Shown piece by piece: positions 25,772 through 36,243 of a DNA stretch of 64,000 nt. The notes beneath the pieces are model-generated. The model saw only the letters and a list, made by a program, of their open reading frames with translations, did no database searches and had not been told where the DNA came from. The translations under genes and the position numbers were made by a program. Origin of the DNA: Metellina segmentata (taxonomy: Eukaryota; Arthropoda; Arachnida; Araneae; Tetragnathidae); contig OX375873.1 of assembly GCA_947359465.1 (NCBI GenBank), positions 75,394,278 through 75,458,277 on the forward strand, in the 5' to 3' direction. Position 1 is the first letter of the stretch; every line of letters starts with the position of its first letter.

Positions 25772-26757
25772 ATGTTGTGCCCTATACACGTCTACGCGGT
25801 TTAAGATATTTTCATGAAAATTTGCATACAGTGAGTACTTATCTTCATTTAGTGAGTGGCATTGGTTGCGAAGGTCTGTCTGTCCGTCTTTCTGTTCTAT
25901 GCTCGATTTTGTGTTTGTGTGTTTGTGTAGACATCACATGAATTGTATTCCAGATATTTGATTGAATTTTATTTTATTTTATACTTTATCTATTAGTTTA
26001 GTGAATGCAATATTAAACATTTCTTTATTGTTATATTTAGTTGAGTTTCATGCTAAAACACCTGAGTAAGTATACTTAAATCAACCATAATTTGGTAGTT
26101 TTGGAAAAATTGGAATGTCTATTAAATATGACGATTACTTCGATTGCTTTACCAGTATTGCTGAAAAAGTAATTATTCTTCAAATTTTTTTTTTTTTTTT
26201 TTATGGAATTTCATCTCTGATACTTCATTTATTTAGAGTCTTATTTTTATTCTTTGCGCAATGAAAACGATTTCCGAATATTTGGGACAGACGATATTTT
26301 TCATTGAAACGAGAATGAACAAGATCGCGCGAGCAGTGATATTTTTTCTGGTTCTTTCGCTCTGAATTAATTTCACATTTCTAAATTTTGTGCACTTTTA
26401 GTTGTAAGTTGTGGCAACTGTGCGGGATCAAGAGATAAAATTGAATCACAAATTAATATCTTTAGAACAATTTTTTGCGACATCTTTTATTTTGTTTTAC
26501 TTTGCTGTTTCCTGTTTTTAATATTTATTATTTTAATAAATGTGTTTCCTTCTTATCACACGCAACATCACTACACAGTATTAGACTTTAAAATGTTAGG
26601 TAAGTCAGTAAAAATTTTCAGCAAATTTTAAGTGTAGTTATGCCATTATTGAAAGAATAATTCCGTTATTTTAAGAATAATGCCGTTATTGAAAGAATAA
26701 TAATGTTTTTTAATCCAAACTGGAACTTTTTCCAACATTAAAAAATTTGTTGTAATA

Positions 26758-26874
26758 ATGCCAGGAGAAGATTGCAAAATTTCACAATGTCGCATACCGG
26801 AGGCAAGAGTGCCACAAGTAAAAAAATATTGTTTCGTTCACTATGAGTACGAGAGCACTCGCCGTAAATCGTAA
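26758..26874 (+). other. Short Cys-containing frame in Helitron copy 3
   Basis: ATG to TAA, 38 codons, with CKISQCRIPEARVPQVKKYC in the middle. The same frame occurs in copy 4 (31114-31230). Of five codon differences that I could see, four change the residue, so there is no sign of protein-level constraint. It may be a captured exon piece or chance. I do not recognise the peptide. Confidence 0.3.
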
Positions 26875-27207
26875 TTTTAATTAATTGAGTTGAACATAAA
26901 AGAACTTAAGAAAGGGAATTCCAAATCTTCGTATAAATCGTCTTTTATAGTAGTAACCTTAGTATCACCTTTCGTCATTTTGTAGCTTTGTCATACAGCA
27001 ATTGTGCGATGTAAGTGAAATGTATTACATGAATGGATATGCATGTGTAGGATTTGTGTCCAAAGTAAGTTGTAAAAATATAAAGATGGCGAAAGATGTT
27101 AAAATAAATTTTTATTCTACAAAAAACGTAAGTCATTATATATTTTGATTATCTCTTCAATCTAGAGTAAACCAATTCAAACCGAGTAAGGTCGGGTATT
27201 TTGCTAG

Positions 27208-28407
27208 TGGTTATATAAGTTGGAATATATGTTTCGTAAACTTAATAATATTTGATTCAACAATTGGCAAGTGATTTTTAAATTCATAATTAAGTATCAA
27301 TATATTTTAAACACAGGAGAGAAAACAAGTAAATAAAAGTTATATTAGATTATTATTCTTGCAAATTCAAGAAATGTAATGTAATTTTCTTCATGCTTAC
27401 GTGTAACTGAACATCGATACTTTTTATTAGTATAAATATATGTTTGTGCTATAATTTCTTTATGTCCCATAAGCTTTAAACTTTGTTTAAGTGCTTGGAT
27501 ATTATCAAGTTATACGAATATTCCTTCAGTAATGAGCTTGGAAAAAGAAAATACATCTTAATAGGCTTTGTTTATTAATTTCTAAAGATATAGTTGTTCA
27601 TTCTATAATGATCACGAGACACACGCAATTGATAAAATACCCTTTTAGTTCGGTTAGTAAATTAATCGGTTGTTAATTAGTAGTTACAACCGATTCAAGA
27701 TAAAAATAAGGACATTCGAATATGGAAGCCATTTTGTTGTCGATGGGAGGCCTTTGCTTTAAAGCAAAATTTAGCGTTTTTGAAGTCGAACGTGTTTTCT
27801 GAAAGCGGACAATTGGCTAAATTTAATGTAATTCTGTTTTTTACCATACCAGAGCTTCGGCTAAGGAGAAGTAAAACCTTTTACTTCCAGAGATTTACTT
27901 GTTAACACTGAAAATCCCTCTGAAATTAAGATATAAAAACGTAAAAGAAAGACATACACTAAGTTTTGGAAAACTTTTATAAACATATTCATAAATACCA
28001 TCTAGGCAATAGGACTTTCTTTATTCCACCATAATATGTGTTTCGAGATGGTAACAGAATGAGATATGTGCAAGAAGACAATACAAAAAAGAAAAACAAA
28101 ATTCTTACTCCAAAACAATAGTTTGCTGTAGATTATCTCTATACTTAAGGCTAATTAACAATTAAAATACTTAAAGGTTTACTAATTACTTAATTAGCGA
28201 ATCATGTTCTGTTGATTAATGGGAAGCATTTTCTGCATAATTGTACGCAACCATGAATGAATTCTGTTTAGTTGAATAGTTTTAAAGTTTTGAGGTTCTC
28301 TTTAATTTTTATTTATTTAGTACGATCATATTTTCTCAGATTTGTCCTTCCATGAATACTAATTCCCATCAGTATAGTTCAAACATCGCAACGAAATGTT
28401 TCACTTA
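27208..28407. other. No gene recognised
   Basis: AT-rich spacer without identifiable coding or repeat features. Confidence 0.45.
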
Positions 28408-28428
28408 TTTATATATATATATATATAT
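28408..28428. repeat. (TA)n microsatellite
   Basis: About 20 bases of alternating T and A. Confidence 0.85.
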
Positions 28429-28552
28429 TGCCAATACAATATTTTATCATTGCAATAATTGGTAAAACTTCATGGTTATATAGGCACCTAAAGAGAAGAG
28501 AGAAAATGAGAGAGATGGATGACGACGTATGTAAACAACTGTGTTGTTTCGA

Positions 28553-28553
<1 letters not shown>

Positions 28554-28588
<35 letters not shown>
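28554..28588. repeat. (CT)n microsatellite
   Basis: About 17 uninterrupted CT units. Confidence 0.95.
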
Positions 28589-28592
<4 letters not shown>

Positions 28593-28639
28593 GGGCCAAA
28601 GAGATCTCTAGATCTGTCTTCCATAGAGCATTATAATCA

Positions 28640-28925
28640 TCGCCTATACCTTCAGATTTTTTTTAACTTTTTATTTCTCCGTAATTATGCTGGCTGTCTT
28701 GTGTTTGTCACAGCTGGGCTATATATGGACCTTGTGACGTAAAGAACCGAAAACAACCAGCTATCCATTTAATTTTGAAGATAAAGTGCGTCCTGATTGT
28801 TGGAGTGCACAAGTTCGAACGAGAAATTAATTTCATTTTTATTTAATTCATTTCGTTACAATCGTTTTCAGATACTTTTATGATTACTCTCAGCTTGAAT
28901 CAGAATATCAGTTTAGCATTATACC
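28640..28925. repeat. Unclassified dispersed repeat, second copy
   Basis: Matches 16541-16945 without the SINE interruption: CTGTCTTGTGTTTGTCACAG, AAGAACCGAAAACAACCAG, TTAATTCATTTCGTTACAAT and CAGATACTTTTATGATTAC. It supplies the uninterrupted form of that locus. Confidence 0.55.
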
Positions 28926-30098
28926 TAAACGATAATATTTTCCCATGTTCGAGTTCCAGCAACAGGTTGTTAAAAATAACGCGTTGATTTGTGTGATAAA
29001 TTTATTCAATATCGGCTCCTATAATTCTCACGCCACTTGCCTGATACAGATAAAAGGCTTTCTGTATAATATTCGTGAATGGTATGTAGGGGAAGACGGG
29101 GTACAATGAAACAAAATTTACTAATTATTTTTTCCTATCCACAATTTTGCATGCACAAAAATATAATTAATGCATACTTTTAATCTTGTATTTTCCCCAT
29201 CTAAATAAATTTTTATTAGGTTCTAAACAATATCTTTATGCTTGTAAAATAACAATAAGTAAATGTCTCAAAGTGTTTCATTGTACCCCATATGGCGGGG
29301 TACAATGAAACACATACTGGGGTACAATGAAACACTCCAAATAATGCAAGCAATTTTCACCCTATATAGTTTATTTTAGTCACATTCAACTTCATTTAAA
29401 TTTATGATTTCTCCAACAGAATATATTTCCTTGTTTCAGTTTACCCTCATTGATTAAAACAATCATTTATACAGATACTGCTTGTGTCACACTGTTATGT
29501 GTGGATATCTCATTCTTAGTACTTCAGTGATCATCTGGAGCTGGAAAATAATCCGGATCATCATCATCTTCAGAGTCTGTAGGAGGCAGAGTTTGTTTTG
29601 AAAACAATCCCTTCTTAGTTTTTTTTCCCCTTTTTACTTTCTAATTGCTTAACCAGAGCATTTTTTACTTGTGTGGTTAGAACTAAACTCTTTTTTTTTT
29701 TTTCTGTTTCCTACTCTTCTTGGACCAGCCTTGGGGTAAGGTTTTATCTCTTGAGGATAAATGTATTTCCTCACAGGTTTAGAGCTAGTGCATGGTGTAT
29801 GAACATTTGCTTATCAACCTGCAGTCGGTGATTCTGATTTACTTATGGCAAGATCCACCACTTTTGATTCTTGGGTCTGTCTGGTCTTCAGTTTCATTAG
29901 TCAGCTCATCAGTTTCATTAATCTTACAGTGGGAATAATTTTGAGTAGGACAAGGCCTATCTGACACATACGAACACAAATAATCTATATAAATAAGAAT
30001 GGAGTGTTTGTTTGTACATTCAATATTTTCGACGCATTTCAAGTTTTCTATCCGTTTTGGACCCTTCTGATGCCGAATCCGCCCTTTTCTCGTTTGGT

Positions 30099-30124
30099 GT
30101 CTGTCTGTCTGTCTGTCTGTCTGT
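30099..30124. repeat. (TCTG)n microsatellite inside Helitron copy 4
   Basis: About six TCTG units at the position where copy 3 has more than twice as many. Confidence 0.85.
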
Positions 30125-31113
30125 ATGTTGTGCCCTATACACGTCCACGCGGTTTAAGATATTTTCATGGAAATTTGCATACAGAGAGTACTTATCTTGA
30201 TTTAGTGAGTGGAATTGGTTGCGAAAGTCTGTCTGTCCGTCTTTCTGTTCTATGCTCGATTTTGTGTTTGTGTGTTTGTGTAAGCATCACATAAATTTTA
30301 TTCCAGATATTTGATTGCATTGTATTTTATTTTATACATTATCTATTAATTTCGTGAATATAATATTAAACATTTCTTTATTGTTATATTTAGACGAGTT
30401 TCATGCTAAAACACCTGAGTAAGTATACTTAAATCAACCATAATTTGGTAGTTTTGGAAAAATTGGAATGTCTATTGAATATTACGATTACTTCGATTGC
30501 TTTACCAGTACTGCTGAAAAAGTAATTATTCTTCAAAAAATTATTATTATTTTTTTTATGGAATTTCATCTCTGATACTTTATTTATTTCGAGTCTTATT
30601 TTTATTCTTTGCGCAATGAAAACGATTTCCGAATATTTGGGACAGACGATATTTTTCAACGAAACGAGAATGAACAAGATCGCGCGAGCAGTGATATTTT
30701 TTCTGGTTCTTTCGCTCTGATTTAATTTCACATTTCTAAATTTTGTACTCTTTTAGTTGTAAGTTGTGGCAACTGTGCGAGATCAAGAGATAAAATTGAA
30801 TCACAAATTAATATATTTAGAACAATTTTTTGCGACATCTTTTATTTTGTTTTATTTCGCTGTTTCCTGTTTTAAATATTTATTATTTTAATAAATGTGT
30901 TTTCCTTCTCATCACACACAACAGCACCACAAAGTATTAAACTTGAAAATGTTAGGTAAGTCAGTATAAATTTTCAGTAAATTTTAAGTGTAGTTATGCC
31001 ATTATTGAAAGAATAATGCCGTTATTTAAAGAATAATGTCGTTATTGAAAGAATAATAATGTTTAAAAATCCAAACTATAACTTTTTCCTACATTAAAAA
31101 ATTCGTTGTAGTA

Positions 31114-31230
31114 ATGACAGGAGAAGATTGCAAAATTTTACAATGTCGCATACCGGAGGCAAGAGTGCCACAAGTAAAAAAATATTGTTTTGTTGACTAT
31201 GAGTGCGAGAGCACTCGCCGTAAATCGTAA
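31114..31230 (+). other. Short Cys-containing frame in Helitron copy 4
   Basis: ATG to TAA, 38 codons, with CKILQCRIPEARVPQVKKYC. It is homologous to 26758-26874. Not recognised; see that entry for the weak evidence of coding. Confidence 0.3.
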
Positions 31231-32917
31231 TTTTAATTAATTGAGTTGCACATGAAAAGAACTTAAGAAAGGGAATTCCAAATCTTCCTATAAATCGTCT
31301 TTTATAGTAGGAACCTTAGTATCACCTTTCGTCTTTTTGTAGCTTTGTCATACAGCAATTGTGCGATGTATGTGAAATGTATTACATGAATGGATATGCA
31401 TGTGTAGGATTTGTGTCCAAAGTAAGTTGTAGAAAATATAAAGATGACGTAAGGTGTTAAAATAAATTTTTATTCTACAAAAAACGTAAGTCATTATATA
31501 TTTTGATAATCTCTTCAATCTAGAGTAAACGAATTCAAACCGAGTAAGGTCGGGTATTTTGCTAGTCTTCTTCACAAAACATTTCTCTATTGAAAGGCTA
31601 TATTCCAGTAGCTGAAAAACCTTTTGTAATATTTTGTGGAGTGATAAGAAAATAAGCAGTGCCAAGCAAAGAAGATATATCATAGATAGAGATTGTACGA
31701 CCTTGATTACACAGCATCCAATCATTTACAGCTAGATTGAAGAAATTTTTAAGTGACGAACACAGTTTTGTCTAAAGGCGGCTGCAATTTGTTACTGGTA
31801 TGGGTTCAGAGTTACAACAACAATTCTGTTGTCTTTTGTAAAATTTAGACTGGAAATTGTAATATGTGATTCATGATAGTCCATTATTAGTAGAACTGGA
31901 TTTTATTTCGTTCAGCGTGTATGTGCCTGGAAATCTGTTAGAACATTAACAAAAATATCTCCATTCATCCAACCCGATTTTGTTGCATCACCCACAGTCT
32001 CACAAACAGCTCCATTCGACTTAATCTTGAAATTTACTCTAGGAATGCTAAATAATGGGGTATAGAATTTCCAGAAGCATTAATAAATACACACATAGTA
32101 ACAAGAACACCCCTTTCACCAGAAATTAATTGACCTATTTGTTTTTGGCCCCTTTGACCGAGAACTTTTGGAGGATTGTGAACTGTAGTAAGTGCAGTTT
32201 ACGCCTATGAAATAAATAAACTATTCTTAAATGTTTTTGAATATAAAAAATCTAACTTACTATTGAAATCTGTACTTTTTTTAGAAGGAAAAAAAAAGTT
32301 TAATTTTGCATGCTTTCAAAATGATTACTGTTTTGATTTGATGTTGCCTTCTCCTATTAATGTTAGGTGTTGCCATTTCCTTAGTAAAAGTGTTTTATTT
32401 AGATTAATGACAACCAGTAATATGTTATTTTATATCAGTGATATTATATTTACCATTGATATATTACTTCAAGCTAATGCATTCACCCGGGGCACAATGA
32501 AACATGTTTCATTGTACCCCATCTGCAAGTGTTTCATTGTACCCCGTACTGAGGTTACTAAATAAAAAAAAATTTCAAGCTTCTAATATTTATTTTTTTC
32601 AATTTTGGTTTTGGAGGTATGAAGACAACAACACAAAGATAACAAAAAAAATGTATAGAAAAAATAATTATTACATATAACAACGATTAAAAATAAACAA
32701 AATTACTTTTAGTAAAGAAACTTACTTTCAATGGTGAAAAACCAATAATCTTCTATTGCTAATGTTGTAGAAGTGCGAATGTATCCAAATCACATCAGTA
32801 ATTGGAACTTATAGTTGTATAACATATATATAAATTGCAACTTTCTGTGACAAATTGTACTGATTTTAGAAGTAATGTTTCATTGTACCCCTTGTTTCAT
32901 TGTACCCCGTCTTCCCC

Positions 32918-33174
32918 TATACCTTTTTGTTTATTAAATACTTTGTAATTGTTGTTCTGGAGTTATTCGCCATCGCAAATAAATATGAAAACAATGTTTC
33001 TTTTTTTCAAAAGTGTGCAAAAACAAAACTATTGACGCTTTGAACTATTTCAAATATTTATTTTGAATAATATTCCGAATAGAAGCTTTATTACATGTTG
33101 ACAATTTAATCAATAGCATTGAAATATCAGGCTATTGTGAAAATTTGAAAAAGAAACCATCAGCTTATTTCTGA
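32918..33174. other. Spacer between pogo-like element and Helitron
   Basis: AT-rich, no feature seen. Confidence 0.4.
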
Positions 33175-33706
33175 CTAGCCACTTCATGGCCAGCACGATG
33201 TTGCACGTGACAGTTCTTGTCGTAAGGTCAGGTGTGACCACTGCTCGCTGACGCTCGCCAACCCCCGATGAGTGTTTCGCATTCCCATTTGGTTTGCTTC
33301 GCAAACGAACTCCATAGGCAACGCCAAGATGGTCTCGAAGTGGCTATTATCAACAGAGTAAATCATAAAAGGCTAGAATCGGAAAACTTGGCATTAGGAC
33401 CAAGACCAATTCCAAAGGCATTAGGACGAAAAACGCGTGTGACGTCAGTGGTCAAAAATCGCAAAATATGTTTCTTCTTCAATCGAGGTAGTATGACGTC
33501 ACATTCCGCAAAGAAGAACCAAAGGTGAAAACAAGTAATATACATTTCTCTTATATTAAATTTTAAAATTCGGGCTCTACACAAAAATCGCAAAAGATTA
33601 GGACTATCCGGGTGCCAAACTTCATTATTGTAAGTGCCATAGATTCTTCAGGACACTGCTTACAGAGACACAGACAGAGAAATGCTTTCTTTAATAATAG
33701 TAGAGA
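33175..33706 (-). mobile_element. Non-autonomous Helitron, TCTCTA family, short copy
   Basis: On the minus strand it begins TCTCTACTATTATTAAAGAA after host A and ends CCATGAAGTGGCTAG before host T. It shares both ends with the 1580-bp copy at 7067-8646 but is 532 bp. The interior contains GTGACGTCA words and GGTTTGCTTCGCAAACGAAC. Several overlapping frames exist but none resembles a known protein. Confidence 0.85.
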
Positions 33707-34084
33707 TACAAATAAAGTGAATAATTAGCAAAATTATTCCAATATCAGTGGTATTTAAGTTATAAATTATTAACTTCACTTTGGAGATACATAATGGGTG
33801 TTGGCGACGTTCCATTATCATTCCCCAAGGAACAGTTTCCAGGACATCACATAATTTTGTACCAGGTCAGCACGAGCTGGAACTCCGTTCTCCAATATCT
33901 GTGGAATATCCATTTGCATCGACAAAATAATTTGCCCGGTTGAAGGAGTAATGAATTTGTAATCAGAGGGTTCAAAACATGATCTCACCAAAGACCGTCG
34001 TATGCACGGGGGCTGGTGAGCGTTCAATCTGTCGTGGCCTCAAATGTCCTCGCGTTGGAAATGGTGTTAATTTGGAAAGTGTTG

Positions 34085-34215
34085 TTCCAGGTCAGGTGTA
34101 GATCTCGTCACCTGCCCGTTTTTTAAAATGTATTGTTGAGGTTGTCCTCAGTTCTTTTTTTGGGAATTAATCCCGGACTTTCGTCAATACCCAGTTCTAC
34201 TGACAATAGCCAATA
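34085..34215 (+). repeat. SINE family 1 fragment
   Basis: Has GTTGTCCTCAGTTC, GGGAATTAATCCCGGACTTT and CGTCAATACCCAG, matching the 3' half of the SINE at 14561. No intact head is seen. Confidence 0.45.
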
Positions 34216-34394
34216 GCTAGCAATGTTAATTAATTACCATTATCATTTATAGAATAGTAATTGTCTATTGTTAAACTGTGTGTGTGTGGATATTGTGCAC
34301 GAAACGTTAACAATATCACTTCCAATAACTCCAGTTAATGAAATATTATTATGATCTATAGAATGGTGGTAGAATATGTTGCATTTAATTGATA

Positions 34395-34552
34395 ATTAAT
34401 TAACGTCACACTGGAGTAAGACAGCGGTTATTTGTGATTGTCCGGGATGAATCCCGCTCCAAACACAACATCTCGTTATTTTGAACCACGGTCAGATGGC
34501 AAGCACAACACCTGAGCTGGCACCCTACTCTGCAGATTTCCACACTACTAGT
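34395..34552 (-). repeat. SINE family 1 copy next to a minisatellite
   Basis: Contains AACGTCACACTGGAGTAAGA, TTTGAACCACGGTCAGATGG and CTGAGCTGGCACCCTACTCT, the shared body of the family, in reverse orientation. Its edge at 34552 passes directly into the 33-bp minisatellite. Confidence 0.6.
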
Positions 34553-34555
34553 ATC

Positions 34556-34981
34556 TAGGGAATACTAATTATTTATCTATTATTATCTATATAATACTAA
34601 TTACATATCTATTATTATCTATAGAATACTAATTATGTATCTATTATTATCTATAGAATACTAATTATCTATATATTATGTATTGAATGCTAATTATCTA
34701 TCTATTATTATCTATAGAATACTAATTATCTGTCTATTATTATATATAGAAAACTATTTATATATCTATTATCTATCGAAAAAAAAATTAATATATATAA
34801 ATAATACTAGTTATCTATCTATTGTAACTATAAAATACTAATTATCTATCTATTATTCACTAAAAATTAATAATTATCTATCTACTATCTATAGAATACT
34901 AATTCATATTTATTATTTTCTATAGAATACTAATTCATATTTATTATTATCTATAGAATACTAATTCATATCTATTATTAT
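34556..34981. repeat. AT-rich minisatellite of about 33 bp, left part
   Basis: About a dozen diverged units of ATCTATTATTATCTATAGAA followed by TACTAATT. The array resumes at 39454 after the BEL/Pao insertion. A lone related unit lies at about 41790-41825. Confidence 0.85.
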
Positions 34982-35259
34982 TGTTGAATATGCAAAGCAG
35001 TCTTGAACAGCAATTACGTGTTGGTTCAAAAAGAAGCGCATGCGCCAATTTTGTATTTAATGTCTGGTACTTCCGAATTTCTGCAGAGCTCTCAAATTGA
35101 GAACTAAATATTGTACGCGGTGGCGATTACGTTATGCTTTCTCTCGCCGGCCGACTGTATCTAATTTCCCTCGTTATGTTTCTGATAATAAACGTTAGAT
35201 TTGTTTTATCCTCAGCGTTTTATTTCTACCCCGGACATCTTAATTGAGAAGATTCAACA
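34982..35259 (+). repeat. 5' LTR of the BEL/Pao element
   Basis: Begins TGTTGAATATGC and ends AAGATTCAACA. The terminal TGTTGAA and TTCAACA are short inverted repeats. A polyadenylation-type AATAAA lies near 35187. No difference from the 3' LTR was found on direct comparison. Confidence 0.95.
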
Positions 35260-35263
35260 CTAG

Positions 35264-35281
35264 TGGCATCCCTACCGGGAC
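35264..35281 (+). promoter_or_regulatory. Putative primer binding site
   Basis: TGGCATCCCTACCGGGAC starts four bases after the 5' LTR and begins with TGG, as expected for pairing with a tRNA 3' CCA end. I could not match it to a particular tRNA with confidence. Confidence 0.5.
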
Positions 35282-35346
35282 GGAAAATCAGAAGGTTTTC
35301 TAAACGCTGAGTAAGCTACGCTTGAGTTCCGTGGAAGAATCTTACA

Positions 35347-36243
35347 ATGGATTTGGAGTCTGTGAAACAGAAACGAAGTTCTATGAGAGGAACTTTTACG
35401 AAAAGTGCCAACCTCTTGGAGACCTACCTGAACTCTGCCGGATCGGATTTGACTGAAATAGAAGTTACGTACGAACAGTTGACCGAAAAGTGTAACCAAT
35501 TACGAATAACGGATGAGTTATTTTTGAATCTATTCCAAGAGAAAGGTTGCACACAGAAGGATTACGATGCAGAATTCCTGGCGGCCGAGGAGTATCAAGA
35601 TAAATTTATTACGCTGAAAACGAAAGTCAAAAGAAAATTTGCAGGTTTGTGTGGTGAAGGGGATTCTAGTTTCTTCAGCAGTACGTCCCCCTTTCAACAG
35701 ACTTCACACTACAAACTACCAGAAATTGAACTGAGAAAGTTTGGCGGAGATCCCAGGGAATGGATTGGGTGGTGGACCCAATTCGAGAAAATACACGAAG
35801 ATCCCAAGATCGATGATCGAGACAAGTTCCAGTACCTGATTCAAGCTACGAAGCCCAATTCGAAACCAAGAGAGATCGTGGAAGGCTTTCCAGCTACGTC
35901 TACTAACTACCCGAAAGCCGTGGACTATTTGAAGCAAAGGTTTGGAAAAGAAAATGTCTTGATACAAGTGTACGTCAGAGACCTGCTACAGTTAGTTATA
36001 CGTGATAAGAAGGACATTGAGCTGTCTTCGTTGTACGATAGACTGCAGACACAACTACGGGCGTTAGAATCCTTAGGACTGACTCGGGATAAATACGCTG
36101 AAATGTTATTCCCACTGGTGGAATCGTGCCTTCCAACGGATTTGTTACGTGCGTGGGAAAGAAACAGTGGACTGAAACCTGAGATTTCAGGTAAGACTGA
36201 TTTGGATTCAATTATAGAATTTTTGAGAATTGAGGTTGTGTGA
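35347..36243 (+). pseudogene. gag: BEL/Pao gag region (DUF1759-like), frame-broken at its 3' end
   Basis: A 298-codon frame beginning MDLESVKQKR. It is the N-terminal part of a BEL/Pao polyprotein, the structural protein that packages the RNA. Residues about 125-250 hold the DUF1759 signature, including FGGDPREWIGWWTQF and a DLLRAWER block near the end. It stops at TGA (36241-36243), where relatives read on into the zinc-knuckle part. The downstream frame starts 14 bases earlier in the +1 frame, so a single-base indel near 36238 is the likely cause; programmed frameshifting is less likely because no slippery site is evident. The start codon is 87 bases after the LTR. Confidence 0.85.

Larger units (their letters stand above)
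25599..27207 (+). mobile_element. Non-autonomous Helitron, TCTATATAAATAAG family, copy 3
   Basis: Starts TCTATATAAATAAGAATGG after host A and ends ACCGAGTAAGGTCGGGT, TTTTGCTAG before host T; 1609 bp. The extra length over copy 1 is partly a long TCTG tract at 25713-25771. A 38-codon frame at 26758-26874 is shared with copy 4. No Rep/helicase domain. Very similar to copies 2 and 4, so fairly recent. Confidence 0.92.
29984..31565 (+). mobile_element. Non-autonomous Helitron, TCTATATAAATAAG family, copy 4, inside the pogo-like element
   Basis: Starts TCTATATAAATAAGAATGG after A29983 and ends ACCGAGTAAGGTCGGGT, TTTTGCTAG before T31566; 1582 bp. It interrupts the transposase coding trace, so it arrived later than the pogo-like element. 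Its short Cys-containing frame is at 31114-31230. No transposition protein is encoded. Confidence 0.93.
29524..32200 (-). pseudogene. Broken pogo/Tigger-type transposase
   Basis: Minus-strand translation gives, from about 32190 downward, TALTTVHNPPKVLGQRGQKQ and then an ISGERGVLVT block. Next come the block around SGWMNGDIFVNVL, LLIMDYHESH (second catalytic aspartate region) and PPLDKTVFV (third), in shifting frames with several stops. The Helitron at 29984-31565 splits the gene. Beyond it the frame continues with PVRKYIYPQEIKPYPKAGPR and an acidic tail DSEDDDDPDYFPAPDDH ending at TGA (29524-29526). These are features of the DDE_1 superfamily (pogo, Tigger, Jerky-like). The N-terminal DNA-binding part and the first catalytic aspartate are not found, so the copy is N-terminally deleted and inactive. 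Confidence 0.82.
29089..32917 (-). mobile_element. Pogo-like (Tc1/mariner superfamily) DNA transposon, interrupted by Helitron copy 4
   Basis: The two ends are perfect 24-bp inverted repeats, GGGGAAGACGGGGTACAATG plus AAAC, and both flank a TA dinucleotide (29087-29088 and 32918-32919), the target duplication of this superfamily. Inside each end are two to four more copies of GGGGTACAATGAAAC in both orientations (29278-29338 and 32488-32552; 32875-32910), likely transposase binding sites. Coding traces on the minus strand belong to a DDE_1 transposase. Total 3829 bp, of which 1582 bp are the inserted Helitron, so the element itself was about 2247 bp. Confidence 0.87.

Noticed and set aside
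25568..25941. Overlapping frames of 73-104 codons around the TCTG tract (and the similar ones at 8930, 18791 and 30004)
   Set aside because: They arise because a 4-base repeat lacks stops in several frames, and all lie inside non-autonomous Helitrons.
28409..28742. Two opposing frames of 71 and 104 codons
   Set aside because: They are driven by the CT microsatellite and show no protein resemblance.
35716..36211. Minus-strand frames opposite gag and pol
   Set aside because: Shadows of the BEL/Pao coding strand.
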